Shown here in pieces: positions 43,045-53,185 of a stretch of DNA of 64,000 nucleotides. A program made the position numbers and the translations under genes. The notes below the pieces were generated by a model. That model made no database searches. It was not told the DNA's origin and saw only the letters and a list, made by a program, of their open reading frames with translations. The stretch comes from JAGXQV01 sp041674485 (GTDB lineage: Bacteria > Pseudomonadota > Gammaproteobacteria > Burkholderiales > Sulfuricellaceae), in the NCBI GenBank assembly GCA_041674485.1, contig JBAYVP010000001.1, positions 1 through 64,000 on the forward strand, given 5' to 3'. The first letter of the stretch is position 1; the number at the start of each line of letters is the position of its first letter.

Positions 43045-45606
43045 CTACTGTCTAGCTTGTTTGTTTATGCCGGTTGGCTGTTCATTACGATCATCGATTA
43101 CATCAAACCACGACCAGGCGGCATTTGAGCGAACAAAGCGAATGCTCTGATTTTGCTGTAAACGCTCGCTGATTCCCTGCGGGGCGAGCACGAGTCCGGC
43201 ACCTGTCAGACCGAAGTCAAATCGTTCGGCATCAATCGTCACCCTGACTACATCTCCTTGCGGCGAATCCAAAACAAAACCGTCGGCGGCATCAGGCTTA
43301 CCAACACTGAACAGCAAATGCTGATAACGGTTAAATACATCGGCCTTTGTTTTATCAACGCCCAAATGCCGCCAAAGACTCACCTGCGGATAATACAGTA
43401 CCCCATTTACCGTCGGAATGCCCACTGACATCAAAGCCATTGCTGTAACTTGCGATTCGAGCACCAACACCCTTTTGTAAGGGCTTGCAGGATTACCACT
43501 TAGTACGAGCATGCTTCCGATATCACTTAGGGGTTCGACCTTTTTGGGTGCAAAAGATAAAGGATGAAACGGCAAAGTTGTCGCGGCGCACATGGCCAAG
43601 CTGATTGCCATGAATTTTTTTGCATCGCCTATGATCAGCCAGAAACCGCTCAAAAAAACTGCAATCAGCAACGCGGCTGCCACACCCGGCGTTATCCCGA
43701 CCAGCTCCCCTTTGGGGTGTGCGGATATCGCATAGGCCACTACGGCAGTCCAGGCCAGGGAAACCAAGTAGGCGAGCAATTTCTTTTTTTCGTCATTGAG
43801 CGCGCCGAATTTTGCATTTGACAGCGTCAGGCCGCACAGCAAGACATAAGATAAGCCAAGCGCCAGATCAGCTCGATAGGGTGGAACGCGTTCCCAGAAA
43901 GTCATTCGCGCAATTATTGGCGGCACACCATGCATCATGTACAAAAGCGCATAAGCCGCAAACAGTGCGATCGGTAGCATGAGGTAAAGTGACCTGCGCT
44001 CGCCTCTAAGTCGAAACCCCGCAGCAACCACAAGCGGCAAAAAGAGATAATAAAATGAGGCGATCTCGCTTTGATTACTGGTTGCTCCTTCCTGCTTATA
44101 CATACTCCCGATATTGGTGAACCCACGCAACAATTCCGGCAGAGGCATGCCACCTCCAGTGAACGCGCGTACACCTGGATAAACGGTATTCAGCATCGCC
44201 TCGATCGCCGGTTTTGCATCGATCCACCAGAACCATAGGATTAAACCGGCAAGAGCGGAAGCCAGGAAAAATGCCGCAATTTTGGCGCGATTAAGCCGAA
44301 GCTCGGCACGATCCCGCAACACTAGGCCAATTGCGATTGCAAGGTACAAACAGCCAAGCGACACCTGCCATGGTGGGTAAAGAACCAGTACAAACCCGGC
44401 AAATGAAAGCCCCAGCAAAATACCCAACGCGGCGAGCCACCAGCGATTTTCCTGGCGCAGTATCAATATGCTTGAACACAACGCGATACTAGGAAAAAAC
44501 ACCGCATAAGCCGGCCAATTTGACCACGCGACAAGATAGGGCGACAAACAAAACAAGAGCGACAAGAACAAGCCCAGACGCCACTGACCGGGTATCAACA
44601 AACTGAACAGCCACCATAGGGCGAGCAGACAACCGAACAACGGAAACCACCAGTACCACGCCAATGCCCGCTTCAAGTCAAACAGATGAAAACCCCAGGT
44701 GGCCGGCTTGGCCAATAAGGTAATGTGTTGCACCGGCACCCCGGCCATGCCGACTACCAGCATGTTCTGCCCATCTTCTCCCAGATTGCGGTTGATGATG
44801 GGAAAGGCCGGTTGATGGTTCACCTGACCTATCGACAGTGGTGTCATTACCAGCCACTCATCACTACGAATAGGTTGTTGAAACAAGGCAACATGGGCTG
44901 TTTTTGAATCAATGAACGGTGCCTGGTCATATAATAGTTTCAAAGATGAACCTGTCATGCCGATTGCTATCAGCCCTGCGAATACGGCAACAATCAGTCC
45001 GATGGCGATGGAAACCGGCGCTATCGTTTTGCCCAATCTTTTGCTGATTTTTTCCGCTAGCCAATCACCGTGCAAAAGCACGGTGTAAAACAAGCCAATC
45101 GCCAAAATCAAGCCAATACACATGGCTGTTTTTTTAAAAAAGCCTGCCGATGTTCGATTGACGACAACCTTTTGAACTTGCCTGCCCGATACCAGGTCAA
45201 CCAGAGAGCCGTCACTGATACGTGCATGCACGGAAAGATCATATACGCCGTCTTTCAATGTGAGCGGAATGAATTCCGACACGCGCCAACCTGACCTACC
45301 CCAATCCTTCCTATTCATCGCAGCCGCGACATCCGGCCTATCAAGCGCCTCAAACGGTCCTTCATAGACCAGTTCGCCACCTAATTTCACAGTCAGGGCT
45401 GTCGTAGTCGATCCCGGTTTTTCGCCGCCAACCCAACCAGCAGCAGTAAAACTTAAAGCATCAGAAGCGGGAGTCAAAACGAACGAATCCACTACCCCCG
45501 CCCCCCGAGAATTTGGCATCGCAGCAGCAGCGGGAATTACCCAGGCAATGAAAACCAATACAAGCAGTGAATTAAGCCAAGCCCGAAATTGTGGGTTGGT
45601 AAGCAT
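43045..45606 (-). CDS. Large polytopic membrane protein, probable GT-C glycosyltransferase
   Basis: Start at ATG 45606 (853 residues) overlaps the stop of the fusion gene upstream as TGATG; a start seven codons earlier is possible. A signal-anchor helix is followed by a beta-rich soluble part (about 40-150), then many membrane segments between residues about 160 and 660, and a soluble C-terminus. This is the build of GT-C transferases that use polyprenyl-phosphate sugars. It may use the product of the GT2/SMR pair nearby, as in three-gene Gtr systems. Confidence 0.6.
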   Translation of the reverse strand: MLTNPQFRAWLNSLLVLVFIAWVIPAAAAMPNSRGAGVVDSFVLTPASDALSFTAAGWVGGEKPGSTTTALTVKLGGELVYEGPFEALDRPDVAAAMNRKDWGRSGWRVSEFIPLTLKDGVYDLSVHARISDGSLVDLVSGRQVQKVVVNRTSAGFFKKTAMCIGLILAIGLFYTVLLHGDWLAEKISKRLGKTIAPVSIAIGLIVAVFAGLIAIGMTGSSLKLLYDQAPFIDSKTAHVALFQQPIRSDEWLVMTPLSIGQVNHQPAFPIINRNLGEDGQNMLVVGMAGVPVQHITLLAKPATWGFHLFDLKRALAWYWWFPLFGCLLALWWLFSLLIPGQWRLGLFLSLLFCLSPYLVAWSNWPAYAVFFPSIALCSSILILRQENRWWLAALGILLGLSFAGFVLVLYPPWQVSLGCLYLAIAIGLVLRDRAELRLNRAKIAAFFLASALAGLILWFWWIDAKPAIEAMLNTVYPGVRAFTGGGMPLPELLRGFTNIGSMYKQEGATSNQSEIASFYYLFLPLVVAAGFRLRGERRSLYLMLPIALFAAYALLYMMHGVPPIIARMTFWERVPPYRADLALGLSYVLLCGLTLSNAKFGALNDEKKKLLAYLVSLAWTAVVAYAISAHPKGELVGITPGVAAALLIAVFLSGFWLIIGDAKKFMAISLAMCAATTLPFHPLSFAPKKVEPLSDIGSMLVLSGNPASPYKRVLVLESQVTAMALMSVGIPTVNGVLYYPQVSLWRHLGVDKTKADVFNRYQHLLFSVGKPDAADGFVLDSPQGDVVRVTIDAERFDFGLTGAGLVLAPQGISERLQQNQSIRFVRSNAAWSWFDVIDDRNEQPTGINKQARQ

Positions 45607-48600
45607 CAGGAGATATCTTTGGCGCACAAACCATCGGTACTGGGCAGGTCATGTGGTTTTCTAGGAGGCTGATTTGAGCCAGTCTGAGAAGGCTTGCGGT
45701 GAGTCAAGGGAGCGGTACGCGGCGGCCATGCATAAGAAAAATCTTCCCGATCCAGAGTCAAGTTGGGGCTGTAGGCAGGGTCATCCATGAGCAGATGTCC
45801 CCAACTCTTTTGCATGAAGAGCACCTCATCTCTGAACCGTGATTGCTTTTCTGGAGTGTCCTCATAACCGCGCGTCGCTGATTCGTGATGATACAACTCG
45901 GCATAGGGTGTCCATACATTACGGTAGCCCGCTTCTCGAACACGCAAGCAAAAATCTATATCATTGAAAGCCACCTTGAGATTTTTTTCGTCCAGCCCGC
46001 CGACTTCTTGGAAGGTGCATTTTTTTATGACCAAGCAGGCCGCTGTAACGACAGACAAAGTCTGGATAAGTTGTGCGCGCGCAAAATAGCCGAAGTGACC
46101 TCTTGGCAGGTATTTATGGGAATGCCCTGCCACTCCGCCGATACCGGTAATACAACCCCCATGCTGCAAGGTATCATTGGGATACCACAAGCAAGCACCT
46201 ACCGCTCCAACTCCAAGCTGAATAGCCAAGCCCATCATCTCGTCCAACCATTCTGGAGCAATCACCTCGATGTCATTATTTATAAGGCCTACATACTCTC
46301 CTCGCGCTTGCTGAACGGCAGCGTTGTTCAAGGCTGAGTAATTGAAGGGGCGTTCGTCGCGGAGAACCCGAATTCGATTATTTTCCGCAAGGCTGGCGAA
46401 ATAGGCCAAGGTGTTGGGATCGTCCGAGTTGTTGTCCACGACAAGAATTTCATAATTCTGATAAGTGGTTTTGGCAAGGATGCTCTCGATGCACTGCTTA
46501 ATCAAATGCAAGCCATTGTGCGTGGGGATAATCAGACTGACCAAAGGCGCAGAAGATGGAAGGGCGTATCGCGCGCGATACATGCCAAAGTCCAGCAGCT
46601 CAGCCTTTGCAGAAATATGAATGCGCGAAAAATGGTCGTTCAAGGCGCGCTCGCCAGCCGAAAGTGCGTAGTTCTTTTCACTTCCTGCTTGCGCGGTGCT
46701 CCCCGGATGGCTGCGCCAGTGGTAAAGCACTCTGGGGATATGCACGATTTGCTGAGGTGCAAGTTGTTCGGTGCAACGCAAAGCCAAGTCATAGTCCTGC
46801 GCCCCTTCGTAGCCTTCCCGGAAGCCACCCAGCTTTCTGACCAAATCAGTGCGATACACACCCAAGTGGCAAATCATGTTGTGGGAAAGAAATAAATCGG
46901 GGTTCCAGTCCGGTTTGAAATACGGATCGTAGCGCTGCCCTGATTGATCTATCTTGTCTTCGTCGGAGTAAATAAGCCCTGCATCAGGATGGCTGTCAAT
47001 GGTATCTGCAACCCAAAACAAAGCCTGCTCAGGCAGCAGGTCATCGTTGTCAAGCAGGGCAACATATTCGCCATTTGCCAAATCCAATGCCGAGTTAGAT
47101 GCGGCGGATATATGTCCATTTTTCTCTCTGAACACCACTTTAATGCGCGAGTCATTCTCCGCATAGCGCTGAAGCAACTTATGAACATCTTTATCTGTCG
47201 AGGCATCGTCGGCAATGCACAATTCCCAGTTCGGGTAGAGCTGGCCCTGAACAGAGCGAATTGCGTCTTCGAGCATAGTCAGGGGCGGGTTATACACCGG
47301 CATGACCACCGAAATGAGGGGGTTTTTTTGTAACCGACTTATTCGAGTTTTAATTTTCCCCCGATCCTGGTCGGTCAGAGTGTCGTAACGACGCACCCAC
47401 TCACCATAATCGTTGTGGTGAGGTTGCGCATGGCCAATGGCGGGGGATGGCGCATAGTCAATGACTGGGGGCGGCGCGCCAGGTGAAGCCGAGTAATGCA
47501 TACGGCGCTTAACACCGTCGATACCCTCGTTTTTATATGTGCGCCACACATGCTTCATTAGCCCCCGATACCCACGGCGCTTTGGCAAAGAATTTTGTAA
47601 TGCTTGGCGTACTATTTTGATGCGTAATAACTGACGTCCAACGTACCTGATGGGTCTCGTCAATCGCCAACTGATTGATCCACGAATCTCGGCGGCGCCC
47701 CGAATAAGCTCGTTAATCTGCTTTTCATGCTCACTTAATACATGCTCGATATTGCCAATATGGACATCTTTGTCATGCACTGCTTGAGACAAGCCGCCGA
47801 TCTGCCCGTCGCGCTCGGCTATAACTTGCTTGAGGCCGCCGATCTGCACGTCGCGCTCGGCTACGGCATGATCGAGATTGCCGATATGCACTTCCTTGTC
47901 ATGCACTGCTTGAGCCAAGCCAGCTATCTGCCTGTCGCGCTCGGCCACGGATTGCTTTTGTGTGATGAGCCTATCTATCAGCAGCAGAGGTGACTTGAGG
48001 CGCTCAAATTCATCTGACCAACGCACTACCTTTTTTTGTAATTCTGCGTCATCAATCTTTGCTTTATCGGATGCCACATCTAGCAAGGCTGCGTATATCT
48101 CACGGACAATGGGTGGGCATGTATCGTCCAACAGCAAATCGTTCAGTTCGTAAACCGTGTGCCTCAACTTTTGATCAAGAAACTCGGTCTTATAGCTTTG
48201 TAATTCTGTCGGGTCAATCTCCAAATCAAGATGTTTTGCCATCCGATTTAACTCATGATCTGGTGATTGCATCAGGCGGTCATAGTCAACAAGCACCCGC
48301 ATAGCACCAGCACTGTCCGTCAAACTTGTGAGAACATGAGCCAGCCACATAAGATAGGCTTGCTCTGCTTCAATGCTATCGCGCTTTGCCAACGACTTCA
48401 CCACGCTGAGAGGGTTTCGCACGGCCAAGACATAACTCACATCGAGTTGGCAGTGACTAATCACCCCTTTCCAGAAGGGTAGTAGTTTTGCCACACGAGG
48501 GTCTTTGAAGCCAAAGACCGTCGCGCTGCTGACCTTCTGCCGAAGCAACTCAGCCGCGTGCAGGAAATGGCCTTTTTTGCGTAAAATCTCGGCATCGATT

Positions 48601-48836
48601 GAATCAAACGCAGCGACGTGATGCCAATCGCTCTCTATGGTATTGAGCATCTCGATATTCAGCGCATTAAGATCAATGTCCTCATAAAAGCCTTTGGCAT
48701 TGTTGCCTTCAACAGGTGGCATTATTTTATCGCCAAGCTCCACACCCAGCACTTTCAGCCCGCGAGCGATGGCGCTTGTGCCGCTACGATGCATACCCAG
48801 CACGACAATCAGTCTATTTTTTTGCGGTGGGATCAT
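45606..48836 (-). CDS. Sulfotransferase-like, coiled-coil, tandem GT2 fusion protein
   Basis: The 1076-residue protein joins three parts. Residues 1-270 are sulfotransferase-like with a PAPS 5'-phosphate loop GMHRSGTSAIARGL (14-27) and a later VRNPLSVVKSL (139-149). Residues 297-377 are a coiled coil of near-identical repeats. Residues about 507-740 and 764-1010 are two GT2 domains, with ALLDNDDLLP and LINNDIEVIAP as their metal-binding motifs, both intact. It lacks membrane segments. It may both elongate and sulfate a surface glycan. It heads the operon with the large membrane protein. Confidence 0.83.
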   Translation of the reverse strand: MIPPQKNRLIVVLGMHRSGTSAIARGLKVLGVELGDKIMPPVEGNNAKGFYEDIDLNALNIEMLNTIESDWHHVAAFDSIDAEILRKKGHFLHAAELLRQKVSSATVFGFKDPRVAKLLPFWKGVISHCQLDVSYVLAVRNPLSVVKSLAKRDSIEAEQAYLMWLAHVLTSLTDSAGAMRVLVDYDRLMQSPDHELNRMAKHLDLEIDPTELQSYKTEFLDQKLRHTVYELNDLLLDDTCPPIVREIYAALLDVASDKAKIDDAELQKKVVRWSDEFERLKSPLLLIDRLITQKQSVAERDRQIAGLAQAVHDKEVHIGNLDHAVAERDVQIGGLKQVIAERDGQIGGLSQAVHDKDVHIGNIEHVLSEHEKQINELIRGAAEIRGSISWRLTRPIRYVGRQLLRIKIVRQALQNSLPKRRGYRGLMKHVWRTYKNEGIDGVKRRMHYSASPGAPPPVIDYAPSPAIGHAQPHHNDYGEWVRRYDTLTDQDRGKIKTRISRLQKNPLISVVMPVYNPPLTMLEDAIRSVQGQLYPNWELCIADDASTDKDVHKLLQRYAENDSRIKVVFREKNGHISAASNSALDLANGEYVALLDNDDLLPEQALFWVADTIDSHPDAGLIYSDEDKIDQSGQRYDPYFKPDWNPDLFLSHNMICHLGVYRTDLVRKLGGFREGYEGAQDYDLALRCTEQLAPQQIVHIPRVLYHWRSHPGSTAQAGSEKNYALSAGERALNDHFSRIHISAKAELLDFGMYRARYALPSSAPLVSLIIPTHNGLHLIKQCIESILAKTTYQNYEILVVDNNSDDPNTLAYFASLAENNRIRVLRDERPFNYSALNNAAVQQARGEYVGLINNDIEVIAPEWLDEMMGLAIQLGVGAVGACLWYPNDTLQHGGCITGIGGVAGHSHKYLPRGHFGYFARAQLIQTLSVVTAACLVIKKCTFQEVGGLDEKNLKVAFNDIDFCLRVREAGYRNVWTPYAELYHHESATRGYEDTPEKQSRFRDEVLFMQKSWGHLLMDDPAYSPNLTLDREDFSYAWPPRTAPLTHRKPSQTGSNQPPRKPHDLPSTDGLCAKDIS
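47706..47948 (-). repeat. Internal repeats coding a coiled coil
   Basis: This stretch codes residues 297-377 of the fusion protein. Units of the types VAERDxQIxGL and QAVHDKxVHIGN alternate, with close DNA copies (for example CGACGTGCAGATCGGCGG-like and CATGCACTGCTTGAG on the plus strand). Copy number is likely to vary between strains by slippage or recombination. It has no array structure beyond the protein repeat. Confidence 0.8.
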
Positions 48837-49128
48837 AGATTAAAGCAATGAAATTGATAAATATGTATAGCTAAAGCATAACATGAGACGAAATCGAATA
48901 CGAAGCGCAACGACGTTATGATAAGGGCGTAGCCGCTTCATAAAGACATAGCTAGCGTCTTGAAGCCAAGGTGTTTTCTGGGGCAGTGGCCTAAACAATA
49001 TATGGCGAATTCGAAGCGTATTTTTTTCGAGAAGATTATGGCGGGTGAGTTCTCATATTCACGTTGACGCCACTTTCCCAAGACGTGACATAGGGATGTG
49101 TCCAATAATAGCCAGCCCAATGGCCGTT

Positions 49129-51030
49129 TCACATTCTTGGAGGGAAAGCAAGTGCATAGCTTTCCCTTTCTAAATCAAGATTAGGATTGTAGGCTGGGTC
49201 GTTGTCTAGCGCGCTGCCCCAACGTTCGTACATGTACGCTTTTTCACGCCCGATCCGTGCCTGTTTGGCAGGGCTGTCGTCAAAACCCCGGGTTGCAGAT
49301 TCGTAGTGATTCAGCTCAGCAAAAGGCGTCCAGATGTTCCAGTAGCCTGCTTGCGAAAGTTTAAGGCACAGGTCGATGTCGTTGCAGGTTATGGCAAGGT
49401 TTTCGTCCATTCCACCCACCTGCAGATATTTTCTTTTTTCAACCACCAGGCATGCCGCCGTGACCGCTGACAGGCTCTGTACCATTTGCGCGCGCGGGCG
49501 AGTATCGAGCAGCGCGGCAGGCATATGGAAGAAAAAGTGCGTGGCGACTTCACTGCCCTTGAGCAATACACCCGCATGTTGAACGCTGCCGTCTGGGTAG
49601 TACAACATGGCGCCCACTGCACCCGCTTCAGGGCGCGCCGCCTGGCTGACCAGCTCTTCCAGCCAGTCCGGGTGGATGGCTTCGATGTCGTTGTTAAGCA
49701 GGCACAAAAATTCGCCCTTGGCGTGATTCACGGCAAAATTGTTGAGGGCAGAGTAGTTAAACGGTGCGTCATAGGAAAGCACCCGTGCGCTACCGTTCCG
49801 TTCTAGTTGACGCAGATATTCCAGCGTCGCACCATCGTCGGACTGGTTATCCACCACGATAATCTCGTATGGCGCGTAAGCGGTTTTGTTCAGGACGCTT
49901 TTAACGCACTGGGCGAGCAGGTCCAGGCCATTGCGTGTCGGGATGATGATGGAGACGAGCGGGGGTGTGGCTGGCAGGGCGTAGCGGATACGCCAGTAGC
50001 CGTTGCGGCTCTGGGTGACGCTGGCTCGTATGCCTTTTCGCTGAAGATATGCCTGCAGCACCTGCTTCTCGGCTGCGGCATCTGGCGCATATTGAGTCGA
50101 GACATCGCTCCGGTGACACAACATCTGCGGTATGTGGCGGATTTGGACGGGAAGAACGCTGCCCGACAAGCGCAAGGCCAATTCCCATGACAGCGCCGTG
50201 CCGGCTTCAGCCTGGAATCCGCACTGCTGCCTCAGACGTTCGGAACGGTAAAAAACCAGGCTGCCAAAGTAGTGGTGGGCACGCAACAGGTCGGGGTTCC
50301 AGTCCGGCTTGAAATCGGGTGCGCAACGCCTGCCTTCTGCGTCGATCCGGTCTTCATCGCCGTAAATAATTTCTGCATCCGGCCTGCGGGACAGTTCTTC
50401 CGCAACCAGATAAAGCGTGTGCTGCGCCATTTCGCAGCAGATATCCAGGAGTGCAAGCCATTCACCCGTGGCGGTGGCAAGCAGAAGATTGATTTCTTCC
50501 GCTTCCGAAACTTCCGCCACCGGAAGAATTTTGATCCGTGCATCGGCGGCTGCGAGCGCCCCCAGCGCTTTCCTGCATGCGTGATCGGACGATGGCGGGA
50601 TGGCGATACAGATTTCCCAGTTATGATAGATTTGCGCTTGTATGGATTCAATAGCACGGATCGTTTGTCTGTCGGTGTTGGCAGCACACTGCATCAAGAG
50701 TGAAATATGGGGGGCATGAATCAGTTTGTTCAGCCTGGTGCAAATGAGCGCATGTTCCTCGCCAGTTGGCGTGTCGTAAAGCGCGACCCAGCGGGGATAT
50801 TCATCATATAATTCTGCGCTGTGGGAGAATTTTTCCAGTGCGCCGCGCAATCCCCGTGCTTTCAGAAGCGCAGCGATGCGCAATGCCAGCCCGACCAATT
50901 TGGACGGGCTGAGCAAGGCGGGCCTGAGGTGGCGCCAAAAGAGTATCCACACGGCTTTCATCCGGTTAATTGCTATGCTGAAATTTTGCTGGTTTATGAC
51001 TTCAAAGACACTGAAGGTACGATGCTGCAT
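49129..51030 (-). CDS. Tandem GT2 glycosyltransferase with degenerate first domain
   Basis: The protein shares its two-GT2 plan and many residues with the fusion protein next to it (for example FKPDWNPDLL and the C-terminal CNDIDLCLKLSQAGYWNIW). The second domain (about residues 355-600) keeps VVDNQSDDG and LLNNDIEAIHP. In the first (about 105-330) the acidic positions are gone: CIAIPPSSD replaces CIADDASTD and LLDICCEMA replaces LLDNDDLLP. That domain is probably inactive or structural. Start could be 51030 or ATG 50961. It is divergent from the GT4 gene, with a 128-base shared upstream region. Confidence 0.82.
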   Translation of the reverse strand: MQHRTFSVFEVINQQNFSIAINRMKAVWILFWRHLRPALLSPSKLVGLALRIAALLKARGLRGALEKFSHSAELYDEYPRWVALYDTPTGEEHALICTRLNKLIHAPHISLLMQCAANTDRQTIRAIESIQAQIYHNWEICIAIPPSSDHACRKALGALAAADARIKILPVAEVSEAEEINLLLATATGEWLALLDICCEMAQHTLYLVAEELSRRPDAEIIYGDEDRIDAEGRRCAPDFKPDWNPDLLRAHHYFGSLVFYRSERLRQQCGFQAEAGTALSWELALRLSGSVLPVQIRHIPQMLCHRSDVSTQYAPDAAAEKQVLQAYLQRKGIRASVTQSRNGYWRIRYALPATPPLVSIIIPTRNGLDLLAQCVKSVLNKTAYAPYEIIVVDNQSDDGATLEYLRQLERNGSARVLSYDAPFNYSALNNFAVNHAKGEFLCLLNNDIEAIHPDWLEELVSQAARPEAGAVGAMLYYPDGSVQHAGVLLKGSEVATHFFFHMPAALLDTRPRAQMVQSLSAVTAACLVVEKRKYLQVGGMDENLAITCNDIDLCLKLSQAGYWNIWTPFAELNHYESATRGFDDSPAKQARIGREKAYMYERWGSALDNDPAYNPNLDLERESYALAFPPRM

Positions 51031-51158
51031 TGCCCAATAAAACTGCCAGAGCCTACCCTCCCGCTGACCACCTTGCCTATGGTTATGGATTTTGCCACAG
51101 ACATCCCTGTTTACGGACAGGCTAGCCTTGCCAGCTATTCTACCGTCCGGCTACACCA

Positions 51159-52295
51159 ATGAAAGTGGCTGTCATTCATGATTGGTTGACTGTCTATGCT
51201 GGGGCAGAACGCGTTCTTGAGCAAATATTATTATGTTACCCGGAAGCTGATTTATATTCCGTAATAGATTTTATTCCATCCGATGAACGTGATTTTCTGC
51301 TGGGTAAAACGGCAACGGCTTCTTTTGTGCAGCGCTTGCCCTTCGCCAGAACCAAATATAGACAGTATTTATCCGTTATGCCTCTGGCTGTCGAGCAGTT
51401 CGATTTATCCGCTTATGACCTGGTGATTTCCAGCAGTCACGCAGTCGCAAAAGGTGTGCTTACCGGCCCCGATCAATTACACATTTGCATGTGTTACTCG
51501 CCCATGCGCTACGCGTGGGATTTGCAGCACCAGTATCTGCGCGAGGCAGGGCTCGACAGCGGCCTTATAGGATGGCTGGCGAAATGGCAGTTGCACAGGC
51601 TGCGTTTGTGGGACTCGCGCACGGCGCATGGGGTCGATGGATTTATCGCGATCTCGCAATTTATCCGGCGGCGCATCCGGAAAACTTATCGCCGCGATGC
51701 TGCGGTGATTTACCCGCCGGTGGATATTGAAAAGTTCAGCCTGCGCGAAGACAAGGAAGATTTCTACCTGGCCGCTTCCCGCCTGGTGTCTTACAAAAAA
51801 ATGGCTTTGATCGCGGAAGCTTTCACGGCCATGCCGGAACGGCATCTGGTCATGATTGGCGATGGTCCGGAAATGCGCAAAGTGCGCGCAAGCGCGGGGG
51901 CTAATGTCACCGTTCTCGGCTATCAGACCGATGATGTGCTGCGCGACTACATGCAGCGCGCCAAGGCTCTGGTCTTTGCGGCGGAAGAGGATTTCGGCAT
52001 TGTGCCCCTGGAAGCCCAGGCCTGCGGGACGCCGGTCATTGCTTTTGCCAAGGGTGGCGCGCTGGAAACCATACGCGGCCTGGATGATGAGCAACCGACC
52101 GGAGTGTTTTTCAAGGAGCAATCCGTACCCGCGATCAAAGCCGCCGTCAGCTCTTTTGAGCAGGAAGCCGCCCGCATTTTGCCGGCAGCTTGCCGCGAAA
52201 ATGCGCTCCGCTTTGCGCCGCAAAGGTTTTGCGCCGAATTCAAGGCGTATGTGGAAGCGGAGATTGATCGATTCCAGCAGGGATTGGGCGGCTGA
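51159..52295 (+). CDS. GT4-family glycosyltransferase (mannosyltransferase-like)
   Basis: This GT-B enzyme (378 residues) has the N-terminal acceptor half with VIHDWLTVYAGAERVLEQIL, and the C-terminal GT4 half with AASRLVSYKKMALIAEAF, VMIGDGPEM and the donor-binding FGIVPLEAQACGTPVIAF (Glu motif EDFGIVPLE). It resembles WbaZ-type mannosyltransferases of O-antigen loci. It is read away from the tandem GT2 gene. Confidence 0.85.
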   Translation: MKVAVIHDWLTVYAGAERVLEQILLCYPEADLYSVIDFIPSDERDFLLGKTATASFVQRLPFARTKYRQYLSVMPLAVEQFDLSAYDLVISSSHAVAKGVLTGPDQLHICMCYSPMRYAWDLQHQYLREAGLDSGLIGWLAKWQLHRLRLWDSRTAHGVDGFIAISQFIRRRIRKTYRRDAAVIYPPVDIEKFSLREDKEDFYLAASRLVSYKKMALIAEAFTAMPERHLVMIGDGPEMRKVRASAGANVTVLGYQTDDVLRDYMQRAKALVFAAEEDFGIVPLEAQACGTPVIAFAKGGALETIRGLDDEQPTGVFFKEQSVPAIKAAVSSFEQEAARILPAACRENALRFAPQRFCAEFKAYVEAEIDRFQQGLGG

Positions 52296-52453
52296 ACCCG
52301 GGTGAGTTGCCCAAGTTTATCCGGGTATTTATCTCACAATTCGCCCCCCAAACCCGGCAGAAAGCAGGTTTATCCAAAGCCTATCTAACGTGCTTGGAAA
52401 TAGCCATCTCTGACAATGAGACATTGCGCAAGATTGCTTCGCGTTTTACTCCG

Positions 52454-52531
52454 AACCCCTCCCAACCTCCCCTTGTCATGGGAGGAGACCAGGCTCTCCC
52501 CCTGACAAGGGGGAGCTGGAGGTGGTTTGGG
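52454..52531. repeat. Inverted repeat between convergent genes, possible two-way terminator
   Basis: AACCCCTCCCAACCTCCCC with CTTGTCA is mirrored by TGACAAGGGGGAGCTGGAGG and TGGTTTGGG (52503-52531), a long imperfect hairpin of a kind dispersed in many genomes. It lies in the 287-base gap between the convergent GT4 and peroxiredoxin genes; the rest of the gap shows nothing. Confidence 0.55.
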
Positions 52532-52582
52532 CTGTTTCACTTTTAGGCATGGCATGACGAAATCTAAATCTTAGAGATTGCC

Positions 52583-53185
52583 TTATAGCTCCGTGGCGTG
52601 ATTGGCCAGGTATTTCGCCACGCCTTCGGTCGATGCGTTCATGCCCGCCTTGCCCTTGCTCCAACCGGCGGGACAGACTTCACCATGCTCCTCGGTGAAT
52701 TGCAGCGCGTCCACCATGCGCAGCATTTCGTCGATGTTGCGCCCCAGCGGCAGATCGTTCACCACCTGGTGGCGCACCATACCGGCGCGGTCGATGAGGA
52801 ACGAGCCGCGGAACGCCACGCCGCCTTCCGACTCGACATCGTAGGCCTTGCAGATTTCATGCTTGATGTCGGCCACCAGCGGGTAGCGCACCTGGCCGAT
52901 GCCGCCGTTGTTGACCGGTGTATTTTTCCATGCCAGGTGGGTGAAATGCGAGTCGATGGATACGCCGATCACCTCGACGTTGCGCTTCTTGAACTCGTCG
53001 AGGCGATGGTCGAAGGCGATGATTTCGGAAGGGCAGACGAAGGTGAAGTCCAGCGGGTAGAAGTACAGCACGGCGTATTTGCCGGCGATATGTTTTTTCA
53101 GATTGAAGTTCGCGTTGATTTCATTGTTGCCCATTACGGCAGCAGCGTTGAAATCGGGTGCGGGTTTGCATACGAGAACGGCCAT
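52583..53185 (-). CDS. Typical 2-Cys peroxiredoxin
   Basis: The protein (200 residues) has the peroxidatic Cys51 in YPLDFTFVCPSEI and the resolving Cys171 in GEVCPAGW, with the C-terminal extension of the AhpC/Prx1 class. It reduces hydrogen peroxide and organic peroxides in the cytoplasm. No AhpF-type reductase is adjacent, so thioredoxin is the likely donor. The upstream region has GGAG before the ATG. Confidence 0.92.
   Translation of the reverse strand: MAVLVCKPAPDFNAAAVMGNNEINANFNLKKHIAGKYAVLYFYPLDFTFVCPSEIIAFDHRLDEFKKRNVEVIGVSIDSHFTHLAWKNTPVNNGGIGQVRYPLVADIKHEICKAYDVESEGGVAFRGSFLIDRAGMVRHQVVNDLPLGRNIDEMLRMVDALQFTEEHGEVCPAGWSKGKAGMNASTEGVAKYLANHATEL

Noticed and set aside
47706..47948. 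Regular short repeats, possible CRISPR
   Set aside because: Repeats are in frame within a coding region, contiguous, and encode a coiled coil; there are no spacers and no cas genes.
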